64,000 bases of DNA from positions 434,001 through 498,000 of the forward strand of contig CAVTBJ010000012.1 of the NCBI GenBank assembly GCA_963732925.1, read 5' to 3'. Every line of letters begins with the position of its first letter. Within the stretch, counting starts at the first letter, position 1. This document shows, in pieces, positions 27,721 to 36,584 of the stretch. The notes beneath the pieces were generated by a model. The model was not told the origin of the DNA. It made no database searches and saw only the letters and a program-made list of their open reading frames with translations. The translations under genes and the position numbers were made by a program. This stretch comes from DASZRZ01 sp963732925 (GTDB lineage: Bacteria; Acidobacteriota; Terriglobia; Terriglobales; Acidobacteriaceae).

Positions 27721-28118
27721 GGCCCGACATCATAACGCGCCAGCAGCACAAAAAGAGCCTCGAGTTTTCATTCTGTAGAGTCAGGGCTTCAGCATGTGAA
27801 ACGTGATTTGAAAACGCGGTCCGGAAAATGCAAAACCCCGGGAAATGCAAAACTCATTGAGGCACGGGGCGCGCTACGGGCTGAGACGGAGGCCAGGTCC
27901 GAAGGCACATCTTGCCCACAATCGATTCAGCGCTGGCGCGTGGCGATTCACAGGGGACAAGTCCAACAACGCCACCGGCTAAACCTGTACAGGAATTTAG
28001 AGTCGTGCGCGCCTTGTTCAGCAAGGGCGGGTGCGGCAAAGGGGCATGAGCAGAACGCGGCAAACGCGCAGACCAAAGCTCCCGCAGAGCCCGGGGGAAA
28101 CCATCCCGACTGCCAAGT
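27721..28118. other. Intergenic stretch without a recognised gene
   Basis: 398 bases between the fucosidase start and the response regulator's end. A 108-codon plus-strand frame crosses it, but its composition is not protein-like and no family is recognisable. Base composition appears to become less GC-rich from about here. Confidence 0.45.
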
Positions 28119-28775
28119 CTAAGCTGCGCCCGTTGCTGCGTTCTTAGCCGCCTCTGGTTTCTTCTTGGCGGGCGAAGCAACGGAAAGAGAAAAGTCGATG
28201 ATGTACCGAACCTTGCTAAGGCAAAAGATGCACGGTGTTTCCACGATTTCCGGATTAATATCCTCTGCCACATTCAACGGAAACGACCGCAAACATTCCG
28301 TGCATGTCAGCACGATGTAGGGTATTCCGTGGGAGTCTTTCCCGTTTCGCGGAATCCACACCGGAGCGGATTCCTTGTGATGGCCATTCGCGCGTGATAC
28401 AGAAGTCTCAAGCACGTCCGCCACTGTCTTTAACAGGGCACCGGGATTCCCCCTGCCCTTTGCGTAAAAGGCGTCGGCGATCACTCCGCCAGGGACCGCA
28501 TCCCCGCTGTCGTAAGCCCCGCTCATAGCGATGACCAGTATCTCCGGAAAGCGTCGACGAACCACGGAGAGAAACTCGAATCCCGACATTTGTGGCATAT
28601 TGAGGTCGGATACGATGACGTCCGGAAGCGCCTGTCTCAACTGCAAAAGTGCGCTAAAGCCATCTTCGGCGGTGACCACATCGTATTCACTGTCTTTCAA
28701 CAATAGCGACAAGGTCTCACGGACGACGGGCTCGTCATCAACTACCAAAATCTGATGTTCGGAAGGACCAGGCAT
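28119..28775 (-). CDS. Response regulator receiver protein with zinc-ribbon-like tail
   Basis: From the ATG at 28775 (upstream AGGTCC), 218 residues. A receiver domain fills about residues 5-125: ILVVDDEPVVRET (acidic pocket), DVIVSDLNMPQMSG (phosphorylated Asp), VIAMSG and a KGRG near the switch lysine. There is no HTH output. The C-terminal part instead carries two CxxC pairs (CTEC and CIFC, 30 residues apart), which looks like a zinc ribbon, then an Ala/Lys tail. Output is therefore probably protein-protein interaction, or DNA/RNA contact through the ribbon. A 6-bp inverted repeat lies 89 bases upstream of the start. Confidence 0.8.
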   Translation of the reverse strand: MPGPSEHQILVVDDEPVVRETLSLLLKDSEYDVVTAEDGFSALLQLRQALPDVIVSDLNMPQMSGFEFLSVVRRRFPEILVIAMSGAYDSGDAVPGGVIADAFYAKGRGNPGALLKTVADVLETSVSRANGHHKESAPVWIPRNGKDSHGIPYIVLTCTECLRSFPLNVAEDINPEIVETPCIFCLSKVRYIIDFSLSVASPAKKKPEAAKNAATGAA

Positions 28776-28814
28776 GGGGACCTGCCTTTCTACTGCTAAC
28801 CACTTAGTCAACAA

Positions 28815-28825
28815 GGGGGGGGGGG
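28815..28825. repeat. Homopolymer of eleven G
   Basis: Run of 11 G just upstream of the response regulator's start region on the minus strand (there it reads as C). Such runs are prone to slippage and to miscalling, so the exact length is uncertain. Confidence 0.6.
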
Positions 28826-28863
28826 CAGCATAATCAGATTAGGTTGCGGGGATTCTACTGTCT

Positions 28864-28877
28864 GTTCAAAATTGAAC
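28864..28877. promoter_or_regulatory. Operator-like inverted repeat upstream of the response regulator
   Basis: GTTCAA-AA-TTGAAC, a perfect six-base inverted repeat between the Crp/Fnr gene end and the response regulator start. Its core TCAAAATTGA recurs at 29785-29794, upstream of the Crp/Fnr gene. It differs from the canonical FNR (TTGAT-N4-ATCAA) and CRP (TGTGA-N6-TCACA) sites. Confidence 0.45.
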
Positions 28878-28927
28878 TATAACAACTTTTTATCGCCTGG
28901 ACGCATCTGCGTTAAGCATCGGCGAGT

Positions 28928-29716
28928 TCAATCGTGCAGGATAATATTCAGCAACGAACTGTGCACTTTCATTTCGCCGTTGTATTCAATAAAACCCAAT
29001 TTTCGGAATCGGTTCATGAAGAAGCTTACCCGTGACCGGGTTGTCCCAATCATCTCTGCCAGTGTCTCCTGGCTCATTTTAGGAATCACCGTCTGAGGTT
29101 TGCCGTTTTTACCGAACTGCGCCAGCAGCAAGAGAATTCGGGCAAGCCGCTTTTCACTGGAATTGAACAGTTGATCCACAAGGTCTTCCTGAATACGGGC
29201 GTTGCGGGCAAGCAAGAAAGAGACAAACACATCGGAAAATGCATGCTCCTCGTGCAGTACGCGCACCATCTCTCTTCGGCTGATTCGCAACAGCGAGGAT
29301 TCCGCCATGGCGACAGCAGTCGACATACGGAGCGGGTGAGCGTTTGCGATGCAACCCTCACCCAGAAATTCTCCGGCGCCTAGCAGGGCGATGGTCGCTT
29401 CCTTCCCAGCCGATGAGGTGACCGTGAGCTTCAGCCGGCCTTTCTGGATGTAAAATATCGCATCCGCGAGGTCGCCTTGAGAATATGCATTCTGCCCTTT
29501 CTGCAGCCTTAAGATTTTCTTTCCCAGACCGGCTTTTGCCAAAAAGGATTCGGCATCGAAGGCACGAAATTTGCCATCTGCACTCGAAAGGACAGAGCCT
29601 CCGGGGCTGGCCCTGCCAGGTATTTTCCGTGAAGAAGCCGACTTCGCGGCTGGCCGGGCAGAGGGTTTTCGGCCATCCGGACGATTGCGGGCAAAGGTGC
29701 GGGTGCCAGTATTCAT
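28928..29716 (-). CDS. Crp/Fnr-family transcriptional regulator (paralog 1)
   Basis: 262 residues from ATG 29716, which has a strong GGAGGGA in front. An N-terminal Arg/Ser/Pro-rich extension of about 40 residues precedes the cyclic-nucleotide-binding-like beta roll (KGQNAYSQGDLADAIFYIQKGRLKLTV, GAGEFLGEGCIA). A dimer helix and a winged HTH follow (MSQETLAEMIGTTRSRVSFFMNRF). It lacks the N-terminal cysteine cluster of oxygen-sensing FNR, so it probably senses another signal or works by level. About 55-60% similar by eye to the protein at 30032, from which it diverges head to head. Confidence 0.87.
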   Translation of the reverse strand: MNTGTRTFARNRPDGRKPSARPAAKSASSRKIPGRASPGGSVLSSADGKFRAFDAESFLAKAGLGKKILRLQKGQNAYSQGDLADAIFYIQKGRLKLTVTSSAGKEATIALLGAGEFLGEGCIANAHPLRMSTAVAMAESSLLRISRREMVRVLHEEHAFSDVFVSFLLARNARIQEDLVDQLFNSSEKRLARILLLLAQFGKNGKPQTVIPKMSQETLAEMIGTTRSRVSFFMNRFRKLGFIEYNGEMKVHSSLLNIILHD

Positions 29717-30031
29717 AGTTTCCCTCCAATCCTCCAGTAGCGTTCTCGTCCACAGCATAACCTCTTTTGCCATCCTAGAGATGATCAAAATTGACCACCT
29801 GCCACCGCCTCCTCATTTTTACTCTGCTGCTCTCAGCCAATGAGCGCTCATCAATCTGGAATCCTGCTCTTAGCAATCCCGCGGGCGACTCGAAGCTCCT
29901 CGAGAGCAACAGAGCAGTATTGACCAGTATCGTTATCGGGCCACGTGTAACCTCACTTCAAGACCTCACCAAGCGGCTTCAGCAACGACCATGCGGTACG
30001 CCCTCTGAAGCCGGCTTTCTGATGCCGGGAA
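29717..30031. other. Divergent control region between the two Crp/Fnr genes
   Basis: 315 bases without a gene. Contains TCAAAATTGA at 29785-29794, the same core as the inverted repeat at 28864-28877, and is expected to hold both promoters. Confidence 0.5.
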
Positions 30032-30703
30032 GTGCCGATGCCAGAACAACGTCTTCTAAATGCGGGCAGGTTTCTCGAGAAGGCCGGTAATCAAAATCGC
30101 TCGCGAGAATACCAGAACAAAGAGGCTGTCTTTTCCCAGGGGGATGCGGCTGATGCGGCCTTTTACATCCAGAGCGGCAATGTGAAGTTCACCGTGGTCT
30201 CCACGCGCGGGAAGAGGGCCGTAATCGGCATCCTGGGACGAGGCGACCTGTTCGGCGAAAGCTGTCTGGAAAAATATGCGCTGCGGATCTCGACCGCAAC
30301 TGCGATCGAGCAGTCCTTTATCATCCGAGTCCCACAAACTGAATTGGCCCGCATAATCCGCCAGGAACCTGCCTTTGCAAAGCTCTTTGTTTCCCATTTG
30401 CTCGATCGAATCAGCCGCACCGAAAGCGCGGTGATCGATCAGCTTTTCAACGACAGTGAAAAGCGGCTGGCCCGGGTTCTGGCGCTGCTGGCGGGCTTTG
30501 GAGAGCAATCCAGCCCGAAGGCCGTCACTCTGCATATCGGCCAAGGGACCCTTGCGGAAATGGTCGGCACCACTCGTTCAAGAGTGAGCTTCTTCATGAA
30601 TCGGTTCCGGAAAATGGGATTCATCCACTATAACGGCGGCATTCAGGTTCGCAAATCATTGCTGGCTTTTCTTCGCAATGGCAAACCCCAGGAGAGCAAA
30701 TGA
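30032..30703 (+). CDS. Crp/Fnr-family transcriptional regulator (paralog 2)
   Basis: 221-223 residues, starting at GTG 30032 or ATG 30038. Beta-roll domain: KEAVFSQGDAADAAFYIQSGNVKFTV, GRGDLFGESCLEKYALRISTATAIE. The C-terminal HTH reads IGQGTLAEMVGTTRSRVSFFMNRFRKMG, nearly identical in its recognition helix to paralog 1, so the two probably bind similar DNA sites. No FNR-type iron-sulphur cysteines. The stop overlaps the ATG of the small membrane protein (ATGA). Confidence 0.88.
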   Translation: MPMPEQRLLNAGRFLEKAGNQNRSREYQNKEAVFSQGDAADAAFYIQSGNVKFTVVSTRGKRAVIGILGRGDLFGESCLEKYALRISTATAIEQSFIIRVPQTELARIIRQEPAFAKLFVSHLLDRISRTESAVIDQLFNDSEKRLARVLALLAGFGEQSSPKAVTLHIGQGTLAEMVGTTRSRVSFFMNRFRKMGFIHYNGGIQVRKSLLAFLRNGKPQESK

Positions 30704-30891
30704 AGCCGAGCATCGGCGTTGTCTGGCGGCTCTGGCTGGGCCTTGGCCTGATCGTCACCGGGATTCTTATTGGACTTTTCGGCCTGAGCGATGGCCTAAA
30801 CCTGATCGTTATGGCGCTGGCTTCCCTGGTTGTACTCGTCGGACTGATCCAGTTCTCTCTCTGGTCGAGACTGCGGCACTGTTGGTTGTGA
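30700..30891 (+). CDS. Small two-helix membrane protein
   Basis: 63 residues with two membrane helices (LWLGLGLIVTGILIGLFGL and LIVMALASLVVLVGLIQF), resembling DUF2892-type inner-membrane proteins. It overlaps the upstream regulator's stop, so it is co-translated with a Crp/Fnr protein. Role unknown. Confidence 0.65.
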   Translation: MKPSIGVVWRLWLGLGLIVTGILIGLFGLSDGLNLIVMALASLVVLVGLIQFSLWSRLRHCWL

Positions 30892-31066
30892 AAAATGGCG
30901 CTTTCTTTCCCCGACCCCCTCATGGCGCCAAGGGGCTTATTCTTGCTTGCAACCCATACTCTGTTGAATGTCTAAAACAGGTGCGGGCCGCGCTTGGGTC
31001 TGTTTAGGTTCATACAGTTGCAACTTGCGGCTTGGGATTTGCCAACCGCCCTAGTCTTGTCGCAGA

Positions 31067-31360
31067 TTAAACCTTCTTGAGCCACGGTCGTCGGAGTCTC
31101 ACACGACCGTCGTCATCCCACTTGACGACCGCATCATCTTCATTTGCTCGTTCAACTGTGCCAAATTCTCCGGTCGGTTTTCCGAAATCGCCTAGAGCCT
31201 CTACGCGATCTCCTGGGTTCAGTTCCTGGTCGCTAAAAGGCGGCTCGACCAGCGGTGGCCTCCTGGCACGGTCCGAGTCAGGCGTGGCGCCGGGGTATGA
31301 CAGGGGCGGTTGGGGAGCTTTGGGCAGTGCGGGTATCGGATCTTTGGTGATGTGGCTCAT
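31067..31360 (-). CDS. Small protein with KOW/SH3-like C-terminal domain, unknown function
   Basis: 97 residues. The proline-rich first half (DPIPALPKAPQPPLSYPGA) is probably disordered. The second half (LNPGDRVEALGDFGKPTGEFG, DDAVVKWDDDGRVRLRRPWL) resembles a small beta-barrel of KOW/SH3-like type. No known function. It stands alone on the minus strand among plus-strand small genes. Confidence 0.6.
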   Translation of the reverse strand: MSHITKDPIPALPKAPQPPLSYPGATPDSDRARRPPLVEPPFSDQELNPGDRVEALGDFGKPTGEFGTVERANEDDAVVKWDDDGRVRLRRPWLKKV

Positions 31361-31932
31361 ATGTTTATGCTTCCTTCTGAGAAGCAGAAATCACGCAGCG
31401 CCGTTCGTTGCGAGCTTTGTCTCTTCTACGTACAGCATAGGTCGACAAAGAGTAGCTCGGATGTTCTAAAGTGCACGGATCCAGTAATTCATGTTGCCCA
31501 AGGGATATGGGCGCCGCGTTATGCGCCCCATAACATCAAGGGTCGCTGGTGATATCCGTGCATTTCGGAACGCCGCCAGACGAAGTATCAGAGTTGCTTA
31601 CGCCCCAGCCGTTATGCCCTCTAATCTTCGCAAGTGAGCTACATTGCTCAGACGCAAGAACTCGCAGCTGTCATCATCTATTCTCTGAGTATTTAAAGGA
31701 GCCGCGAAGTGCTGATTCGCAGCTTCCATTCTTAGGTCGCTGCAGAAATTTCAATCGTAGTCAGGTTCCAAGCGACTGCATCCAGCAAATCAGCGGTTTT
31801 CATCCCCGTGATACGCCACGGCACACTGCGGCGGAACACGACCCGACCCTAGAAGGTCTCGGACATTGACATTAGGGAACACCTCCAGGCGGATGAGAGG
31901 AGTTAGCCCGCGAAAAAGAAAGGTCAAAAATC
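31361..31932. other. Intergenic stretch without a recognised gene
   Basis: 572 bases, with open frames on the plus strand but no convincing protein. Composition is noticeably more AT-rich around 31620-31700. A GAGAGGAG ribosome-binding-like word appears at about 31895, shortly before the next gene. Confidence 0.45.
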
Positions 31933-32124
31933 ATGCCTTTAATTCAACTCCTGGAAGTCCTCATCGTGGTGGGTGTTCTGCTGTGGTTGGTGAATCGCTT
32001 CATTCCAATGCAGTCATCCATCAAGTCAATTTTGAACGGCGTTGTGGTGATTGCCGTGGTCTTGTGGATTCTGAATGTGTTTGGGCTGTTCCATTCGCTT
32101 TCCCGGATCCACGTGGGAACGTAA
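31933..32124 (+). CDS. Thivi_2564-family small membrane protein
   Basis: 63 residues with two hydrophobic helices (LLEVLIVVGVLLWLVNRFIP and ILNGVVVIAVVLWILNVFGL), matching the short Thivi_2564 membrane-protein family as I know it. Function unknown. It lies 183 bases before another tiny membrane protein and is probably co-regulated with it. Confidence 0.75.
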   Translation: MPLIQLLEVLIVVGVLLWLVNRFIPMQSSIKSILNGVVVIAVVLWILNVFGLFHSLSRIHVGT

Positions 32125-32307
32125 AGACCGCGCAGACATGGCAACCCGGCAGTAAGGAGCAAGCCCAGGCGGACGCGGATGAGGCATCCAAACGTCGGAA
32201 TTGCGGTCAGCATGTCGTTTTAGCCGTGTACCCGGTGCAGGCCCCGGAGGGTTTGCACCAGGATGTTGAACGTTCCTGTCTGAATCCGGGAGGATAAGGA
32301 GTGCAAC

Positions 32308-32463
32308 ATGGTTGGAACTATCTTGATCGTGATTCTGGTTTTAGCTTTCTTTGGTGTTTTGCCAAGATGGTCGCATAGCAGAAATTGGGGCTACGCTCCG
32401 ACTGGCGGGGTGGGGCTGATTCTTTTGATCCTTGTCGTCCTACTTCTTATCGGGCGTCTTTGA
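32308..32463 (+). CDS. DUF3309-family 51-residue membrane protein
   Basis: Translation from ATG 32308 (AAGGAG upstream) gives 51 residues. The sequence is VGTILIVILVLAFFGVLP, then RWSHSRNWGYAPTGG and GLILLILVVLLLIG, the complete DUF3309 pattern: two helices joined by a W-H-S-x-x-WGYxPxGG turn. Too short for length-limited gene finding. Ends three bases before the phospholipase-like gene. Often found in stress-related clusters; molecular role unknown. Confidence 0.88.
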   Translation: MVGTILIVILVLAFFGVLPRWSHSRNWGYAPTGGVGLILLILVVLLLIGRL

Positions 32464-32466
32464 ATC

Positions 32467-33873
32467 GTGCGCCAAGCGACAAACTCGTCAGGCGCCACAG
32501 CCTGGGGGGATTGGCGCCTCGGTTCTGTCCGCGCAGTGGCATTCCTTCTGGTTGTGCTCATGTGCAGCGGCGATTCGTCCGCTTATTCTGTTCTGACCCA
32601 TGAGGAAATCGTAGACCTGGTGTGGACAGATGAGATCCAGCCCCTCCTGCTCAAGCGATTTCCAGGACTGTCGGAAGACCAGATCACGGAGGCACACGCC
32701 TACGCCTACGGAGGCGCCGTCATCCAGGATCTCGGCTACTACCCGTTCGGCAGCAGGGAATTCAGCAACCTGGTGCACTACGTCCGCAGCGGGGATTTCG
32801 TTCGCGAGCTGCTCTTCGAAAGCCAGGACGCTAACGAGTACGCTTTCGCGCTGGGCGCGCTATCACACTATGCGTCGGATATCGCCGGCCACCCGGCGGT
32901 CAACCAGGCCGTCGCCATCGAATATCCGAAGCTTCGAAAGAAGTTTGGCAAGTCAGTGCGGTACGCCCAGGACAAGGCGGCGCATTTGAAAACAGAGTTC
33001 GGGTTTGACACTGTGCAGGTCGCGAAGAATCGTTACGCTTCGCAGGGGTACCACGATTTTATTGGATTTCAGGTGTCCAAGTCGCTGCTGGAGCGGGTGT
33101 TTCCGGTTGTGTACGGGGTGGAGCTAAAAGATGTGCTTACCCACGAGGACCTCGCCGTGGGTTCCTATCGTTTCGCGGTCAGCCGAGTGATTCCGCAAAT
33201 GACCCGAGTCGCGCTGCAAATCCACAAAAAGGAGCTGATGCACGAAATCCCGAATTTCTCGAAACGGAAATTCCTCTACCGTCTTTCGCGCTCTGATTAC
33301 GAAAAGCAATGGGGAAAGGAGTACGTGAAGCCAGGCTTGGGTTCACGGATCTTGGCAACGCTTCTGCGATTCATACCAAAAATTGGTCCCTTCCGAGGGT
33401 TAGAGTTTAATAACCCAACCGCCCAAACTGAGGACCTGTATATCAAGAGCATCAATATGACCGTGGATCAATACCGTGTCCTTCTCGAACAAGTGCGCAC
33501 GAACGCACTGGCGCTGCCTGACTTTGACCTTGACAGCGGCAAGCCGACGAAGGCGGCGGAATACTCCCTGACTGACAATTCTTACGCCAAGTTGCTGGCT
33601 AGGCTGTCAGAGCGAAAATTCGATCTAACGAGCCCTGAGCTGCGCGACAACATCCTGCATTTTTATTCCGATCTATCACTCCCGATCGAGACGAAGAAAG
33701 ATCCGGGAGATTGGAAAAACGTGCTCAGTGAGCTGGACGAGTTGAAAGCGGCGACTCCGGTTACGACGGTTGCGGACATCGCTGCCCAGCCTGCCCCGGC
33801 TGTGCCCGAGACGAACGGTAGCGGCACCATGCCGCCGCACAACGGTCGTCGGCAGGTTCATCAAGCACGATAA
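32467..33873 (+). CDS. Secreted zinc-dependent phospholipase C-like protein
   Basis: 468 residues with an N-terminal export signal (VAFLLVVLMCSGDSSA). The mature protein opens with YSVLTHEEIVD, followed by HAYAYGGAVIQDLGYYPFG, LVHYVRSGDFV, FALGALSHYASDIAGHPAVN and a later VLTHEDLAVGSYRF. The spaced His/Asp residues fit the zinc-binding pattern of the Zn_dep_PLPC family (PF00882). A long C-terminal half without recognised domain ends in a proline/alanine tail. Might hydrolyse phospholipids in the envelope; not proven. Confidence 0.8.
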   Translation: MRQATNSSGATAWGDWRLGSVRAVAFLLVVLMCSGDSSAYSVLTHEEIVDLVWTDEIQPLLLKRFPGLSEDQITEAHAYAYGGAVIQDLGYYPFGSREFSNLVHYVRSGDFVRELLFESQDANEYAFALGALSHYASDIAGHPAVNQAVAIEYPKLRKKFGKSVRYAQDKAAHLKTEFGFDTVQVAKNRYASQGYHDFIGFQVSKSLLERVFPVVYGVELKDVLTHEDLAVGSYRFAVSRVIPQMTRVALQIHKKELMHEIPNFSKRKFLYRLSRSDYEKQWGKEYVKPGLGSRILATLLRFIPKIGPFRGLEFNNPTAQTEDLYIKSINMTVDQYRVLLEQVRTNALALPDFDLDSGKPTKAAEYSLTDNSYAKLLARLSERKFDLTSPELRDNILHFYSDLSLPIETKKDPGDWKNVLSELDELKAATPVTTVADIAAQPAPAVPETNGSGTMPPHNGRRQVHQAR

Positions 33874-33931
33874 TCGCCTCCAACCGCGAGGTGCAGTTCG
33901 CGGCGCGCCTGCGCCAGACGTAGTATTCGCT

Positions 33932-36511
33932 CTAGCTATCGCTGAACAGGCCTGCGCGAGGATGTCCCTTGGCCAGCGGCGGAGGAGCGCTCGGTTCGCT
34001 GAAATCAGCCGTCCACTGCCAGTTTCTGATCTCCGGCATGTCTTCCAGGTGTTGTCGAACATAGTCGTGGTGTTCGTATAGTTTCCGGTTGAACATGTCG
34101 ATTACATCCGAAGTCTGCGAACGCAGCCGGGGAACGTTCTTCAGCGCGTCAATGGCAAGGTGAAAGCGGCTGATTTTGTTCAGCACTACCATGTCGAACG
34201 GCGTGGTGGTCGTGCCCTGATCCATATAGCCGCGCACATGGAAGCGGCTTTCATTGGAGCGCCCATGAACCATGGTGTGAATAAGCCAGCGATTGTTGTG
34301 GAAGGCAAAGATGACAGGCGCATCTTTTGTGAATAGCTCGTTGAAAGACATGTTGTCCATGCCGTGCGGATGGTCATCCGGGCTCATCAGAACACTCAAA
34401 TCTACTACGTTGACGACGCGTACCTTGATACCGGGAACATACTTCTGCAGGAGCCATGACGTCGCGCATATCTCAATCGTTGGCACGTCGCCGGCGCAAG
34501 CCAGCACCACGTCCGGCTCTTCACCCGCGTCGTTGGTGGCAAACTTCCAAGTCGATGCCCCCCGTGAGCAATGTTCGAGTGCTTCTTCCATATTCAACCA
34601 CTGAAGCTGCGGCTGCTTTCCGCAGGTCACGATGTTGACGTAATTGCGGCTCCGCAGGCAGTGGTCGAAGACGCTCAGCAGGCAATTGCTGTCGGGCGGA
34701 TAGTACACGCGGATAGTTTCACTCCGGCGTGCCAAGGCATTGTCTACAAATCCAGTCGCCTGATGACTGAAGCCGTTGTGATCGTTTCGCCAGGCATGAC
34801 TTGTCAGTAGAACGTTCAACGATGCGAGCGGTCTCCGCCAGGGAAAATCGCGGCATTGTTCCAACCATTTCGCATGTTGCGTCAACATCGAATCCACGAC
34901 CTGCGCAAAGGCTTCGTAAGAAGACCACATACCATGACGCCCGGTCAGCAAGTACCCCTCGAGCCATCCCTCGCAGCAGTGCTCGCTCAAGACTTCCATT
35001 ACGCGGCCATCAGGACTGAGTTCGTCATCGATCGAGACCGTCTGTGCTGTGAAGCAACGCTGGGTAGCCTCGAGGACGGAGTTCAAACGATTGGAATTGG
35101 TTTCATCGGGGCAGAACATGCGAAAGTTTGTTGGGTTCAGCTTGAAGATGTCTCTGAAAAAGTCCCCGAGCTTCCGTGGCGCTTCGGCAACGACTTGACC
35201 CGGTCCCGGAATTTCAAGTGCATAGTCTGTAAAGTCCGGCAGGTCGAGGGCAATCAGCAGCCGTCCGCCATTCACGTGAGGACTCCCTCCCATCCGTCGA
35301 TTGCCGGCCGGCGCAAGTTCCGCCAGCTCGTCAATGAATTTGCCATCTTTATCGAAGAGTTCCTGCGGCTTGTAGCTTCTCATCCAGGATTCCAGGATCT
35401 TGAGATGTTCGGGGTTTTGGCGAACCGTCGCGAGAGGGACCTGGTGAGCACGGAAAGTGCCCTCAATCGGGATTCCATCCACTTGTTTCGGGCAGGTCCA
35501 TCCCTTGGGCGTGCGCAGAACGATCATCGGCCAGATCGGTTGTCTCTTGAATCCGCTCTGGCGCGCCTCCTGCTGAATAGCTCGAATCCCGGCATAGCAC
35601 TCGTCCAACGTCCCAGCCAGAAGTTGATGCACGACTTCAGGATCATCGCCTTCAACAAAATACGGCTTGTATCCACGTCCGATATAGAGGGCCTTCAAGT
35701 CTTCGTCGCTCGTGCGTCCTTGAACGGTGGGTCCAGAAATTTTGTAGCCATTGAGGTGCAGAATTGGGAGCACGGCGCCGTCGCGCACCGGATTAAGAAA
35801 GTTGACGGACTTCCAGCTTCCTTCGAGCGGGCAAGTTTCAGATTCTCCGTCACCGATGACGCAGGCAACGATCAAGTCTGGATTGTCGAACGCGGCACCG
35901 AACGCGTGGACCAGGGAGTAGCCAAGTTCTCCGCCTTCATGCATGGAATTCGGGACGTGCGGCCCGCAATGGCTGGGTACCCCGCCCGGCGTTGAGAACT
36001 TCCTGAAAAGAAGCCGCAAGCCGTTCTCGTCGGGTGTGATTTCCGGATGGACTTCAGTATAAGTGCCTTCCAAATAGGAGCATGCGTTGAGCGAAGGACC
36101 GCCGTGTCCCGGACCGGCAATATAAATGATATTTGCATTGTGCTGTTTGATGAGGCGATTCAGATGAATGTAAATGAGGTTTTGTCCCGGCGAAGTTCCC
36201 CAGTGCCCGAGCAGCCTCGGTTTGATCTGTTCGGCTCTGAGGGGCTCCCGCAATAAAGGGTTTTCAAAGAGGTAGATCTGGCCGATGCACAAATAATTCG
36301 CGGCCCGCCAGTAGCGGTTCATCTTGTCGAGCATGTCCGGCGTCAGCGGACCCTTGGGAACCGAAACTGATGCTTGACGTTGACCGTTATCGGCGACAGC
36401 GGTAGACAACGCCACATCGAAGGTGAACATGGCCGGATTGTCTTGACCCCGGCTCCGTGACGTTGGCCTGCTATCCTGATCAACGTGAGTTGCTTGCTCT
36501 TTGCTGGGCAT
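33932..36511 (-). CDS. xfp: Xylulose-5-phosphate/fructose-6-phosphate phosphoketolase
   Basis: Thiamine-diphosphate enzyme that splits xylulose-5-P or fructose-6-P with phosphate to acetyl phosphate plus glyceraldehyde-3-P or erythrose-4-P. 859 residues, slightly longer than many Xfp. Motifs: GHWGTSPGQNLIYIHLNR, GPGHGGPSLNACSYLEGTY, FGAAFDNPDLIVACVIGDGE (ThDP/Mg site), LHLNGYKISGPTV and PDETNSNRLN. Last gene of a minus-strand run with the proton ATPase, hibernation factor and chalcone-isomerase-like genes. Acetate kinase (42.6-43.8 kb) can convert its acetyl phosphate to acetate plus ATP. Confidence 0.95.
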   Translation of the reverse strand: MPSKEQATHVDQDSRPTSRSRGQDNPAMFTFDVALSTAVADNGQRQASVSVPKGPLTPDMLDKMNRYWRAANYLCIGQIYLFENPLLREPLRAEQIKPRLLGHWGTSPGQNLIYIHLNRLIKQHNANIIYIAGPGHGGPSLNACSYLEGTYTEVHPEITPDENGLRLLFRKFSTPGGVPSHCGPHVPNSMHEGGELGYSLVHAFGAAFDNPDLIVACVIGDGESETCPLEGSWKSVNFLNPVRDGAVLPILHLNGYKISGPTVQGRTSDEDLKALYIGRGYKPYFVEGDDPEVVHQLLAGTLDECYAGIRAIQQEARQSGFKRQPIWPMIVLRTPKGWTCPKQVDGIPIEGTFRAHQVPLATVRQNPEHLKILESWMRSYKPQELFDKDGKFIDELAELAPAGNRRMGGSPHVNGGRLLIALDLPDFTDYALEIPGPGQVVAEAPRKLGDFFRDIFKLNPTNFRMFCPDETNSNRLNSVLEATQRCFTAQTVSIDDELSPDGRVMEVLSEHCCEGWLEGYLLTGRHGMWSSYEAFAQVVDSMLTQHAKWLEQCRDFPWRRPLASLNVLLTSHAWRNDHNGFSHQATGFVDNALARRSETIRVYYPPDSNCLLSVFDHCLRSRNYVNIVTCGKQPQLQWLNMEEALEHCSRGASTWKFATNDAGEEPDVVLACAGDVPTIEICATSWLLQKYVPGIKVRVVNVVDLSVLMSPDDHPHGMDNMSFNELFTKDAPVIFAFHNNRWLIHTMVHGRSNESRFHVRGYMDQGTTTTPFDMVVLNKISRFHLAIDALKNVPRLRSQTSDVIDMFNRKLYEHHDYVRQHLEDMPEIRNWQWTADFSEPSAPPPLAKGHPRAGLFSDS

Positions 36512-36584
36512 ACCGTTGTTCCTTTCTATCTGTTTGATGCTGCCGATAAACGCGGCGCTTTCAAAGGATTTCGACCGATTCTAC

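Noticed and set aside
27796..28122. 108-codon plus-strand frame after the fucosidase
   Set aside because: Composition is not protein-like and there is no ribosome-binding site or homology.
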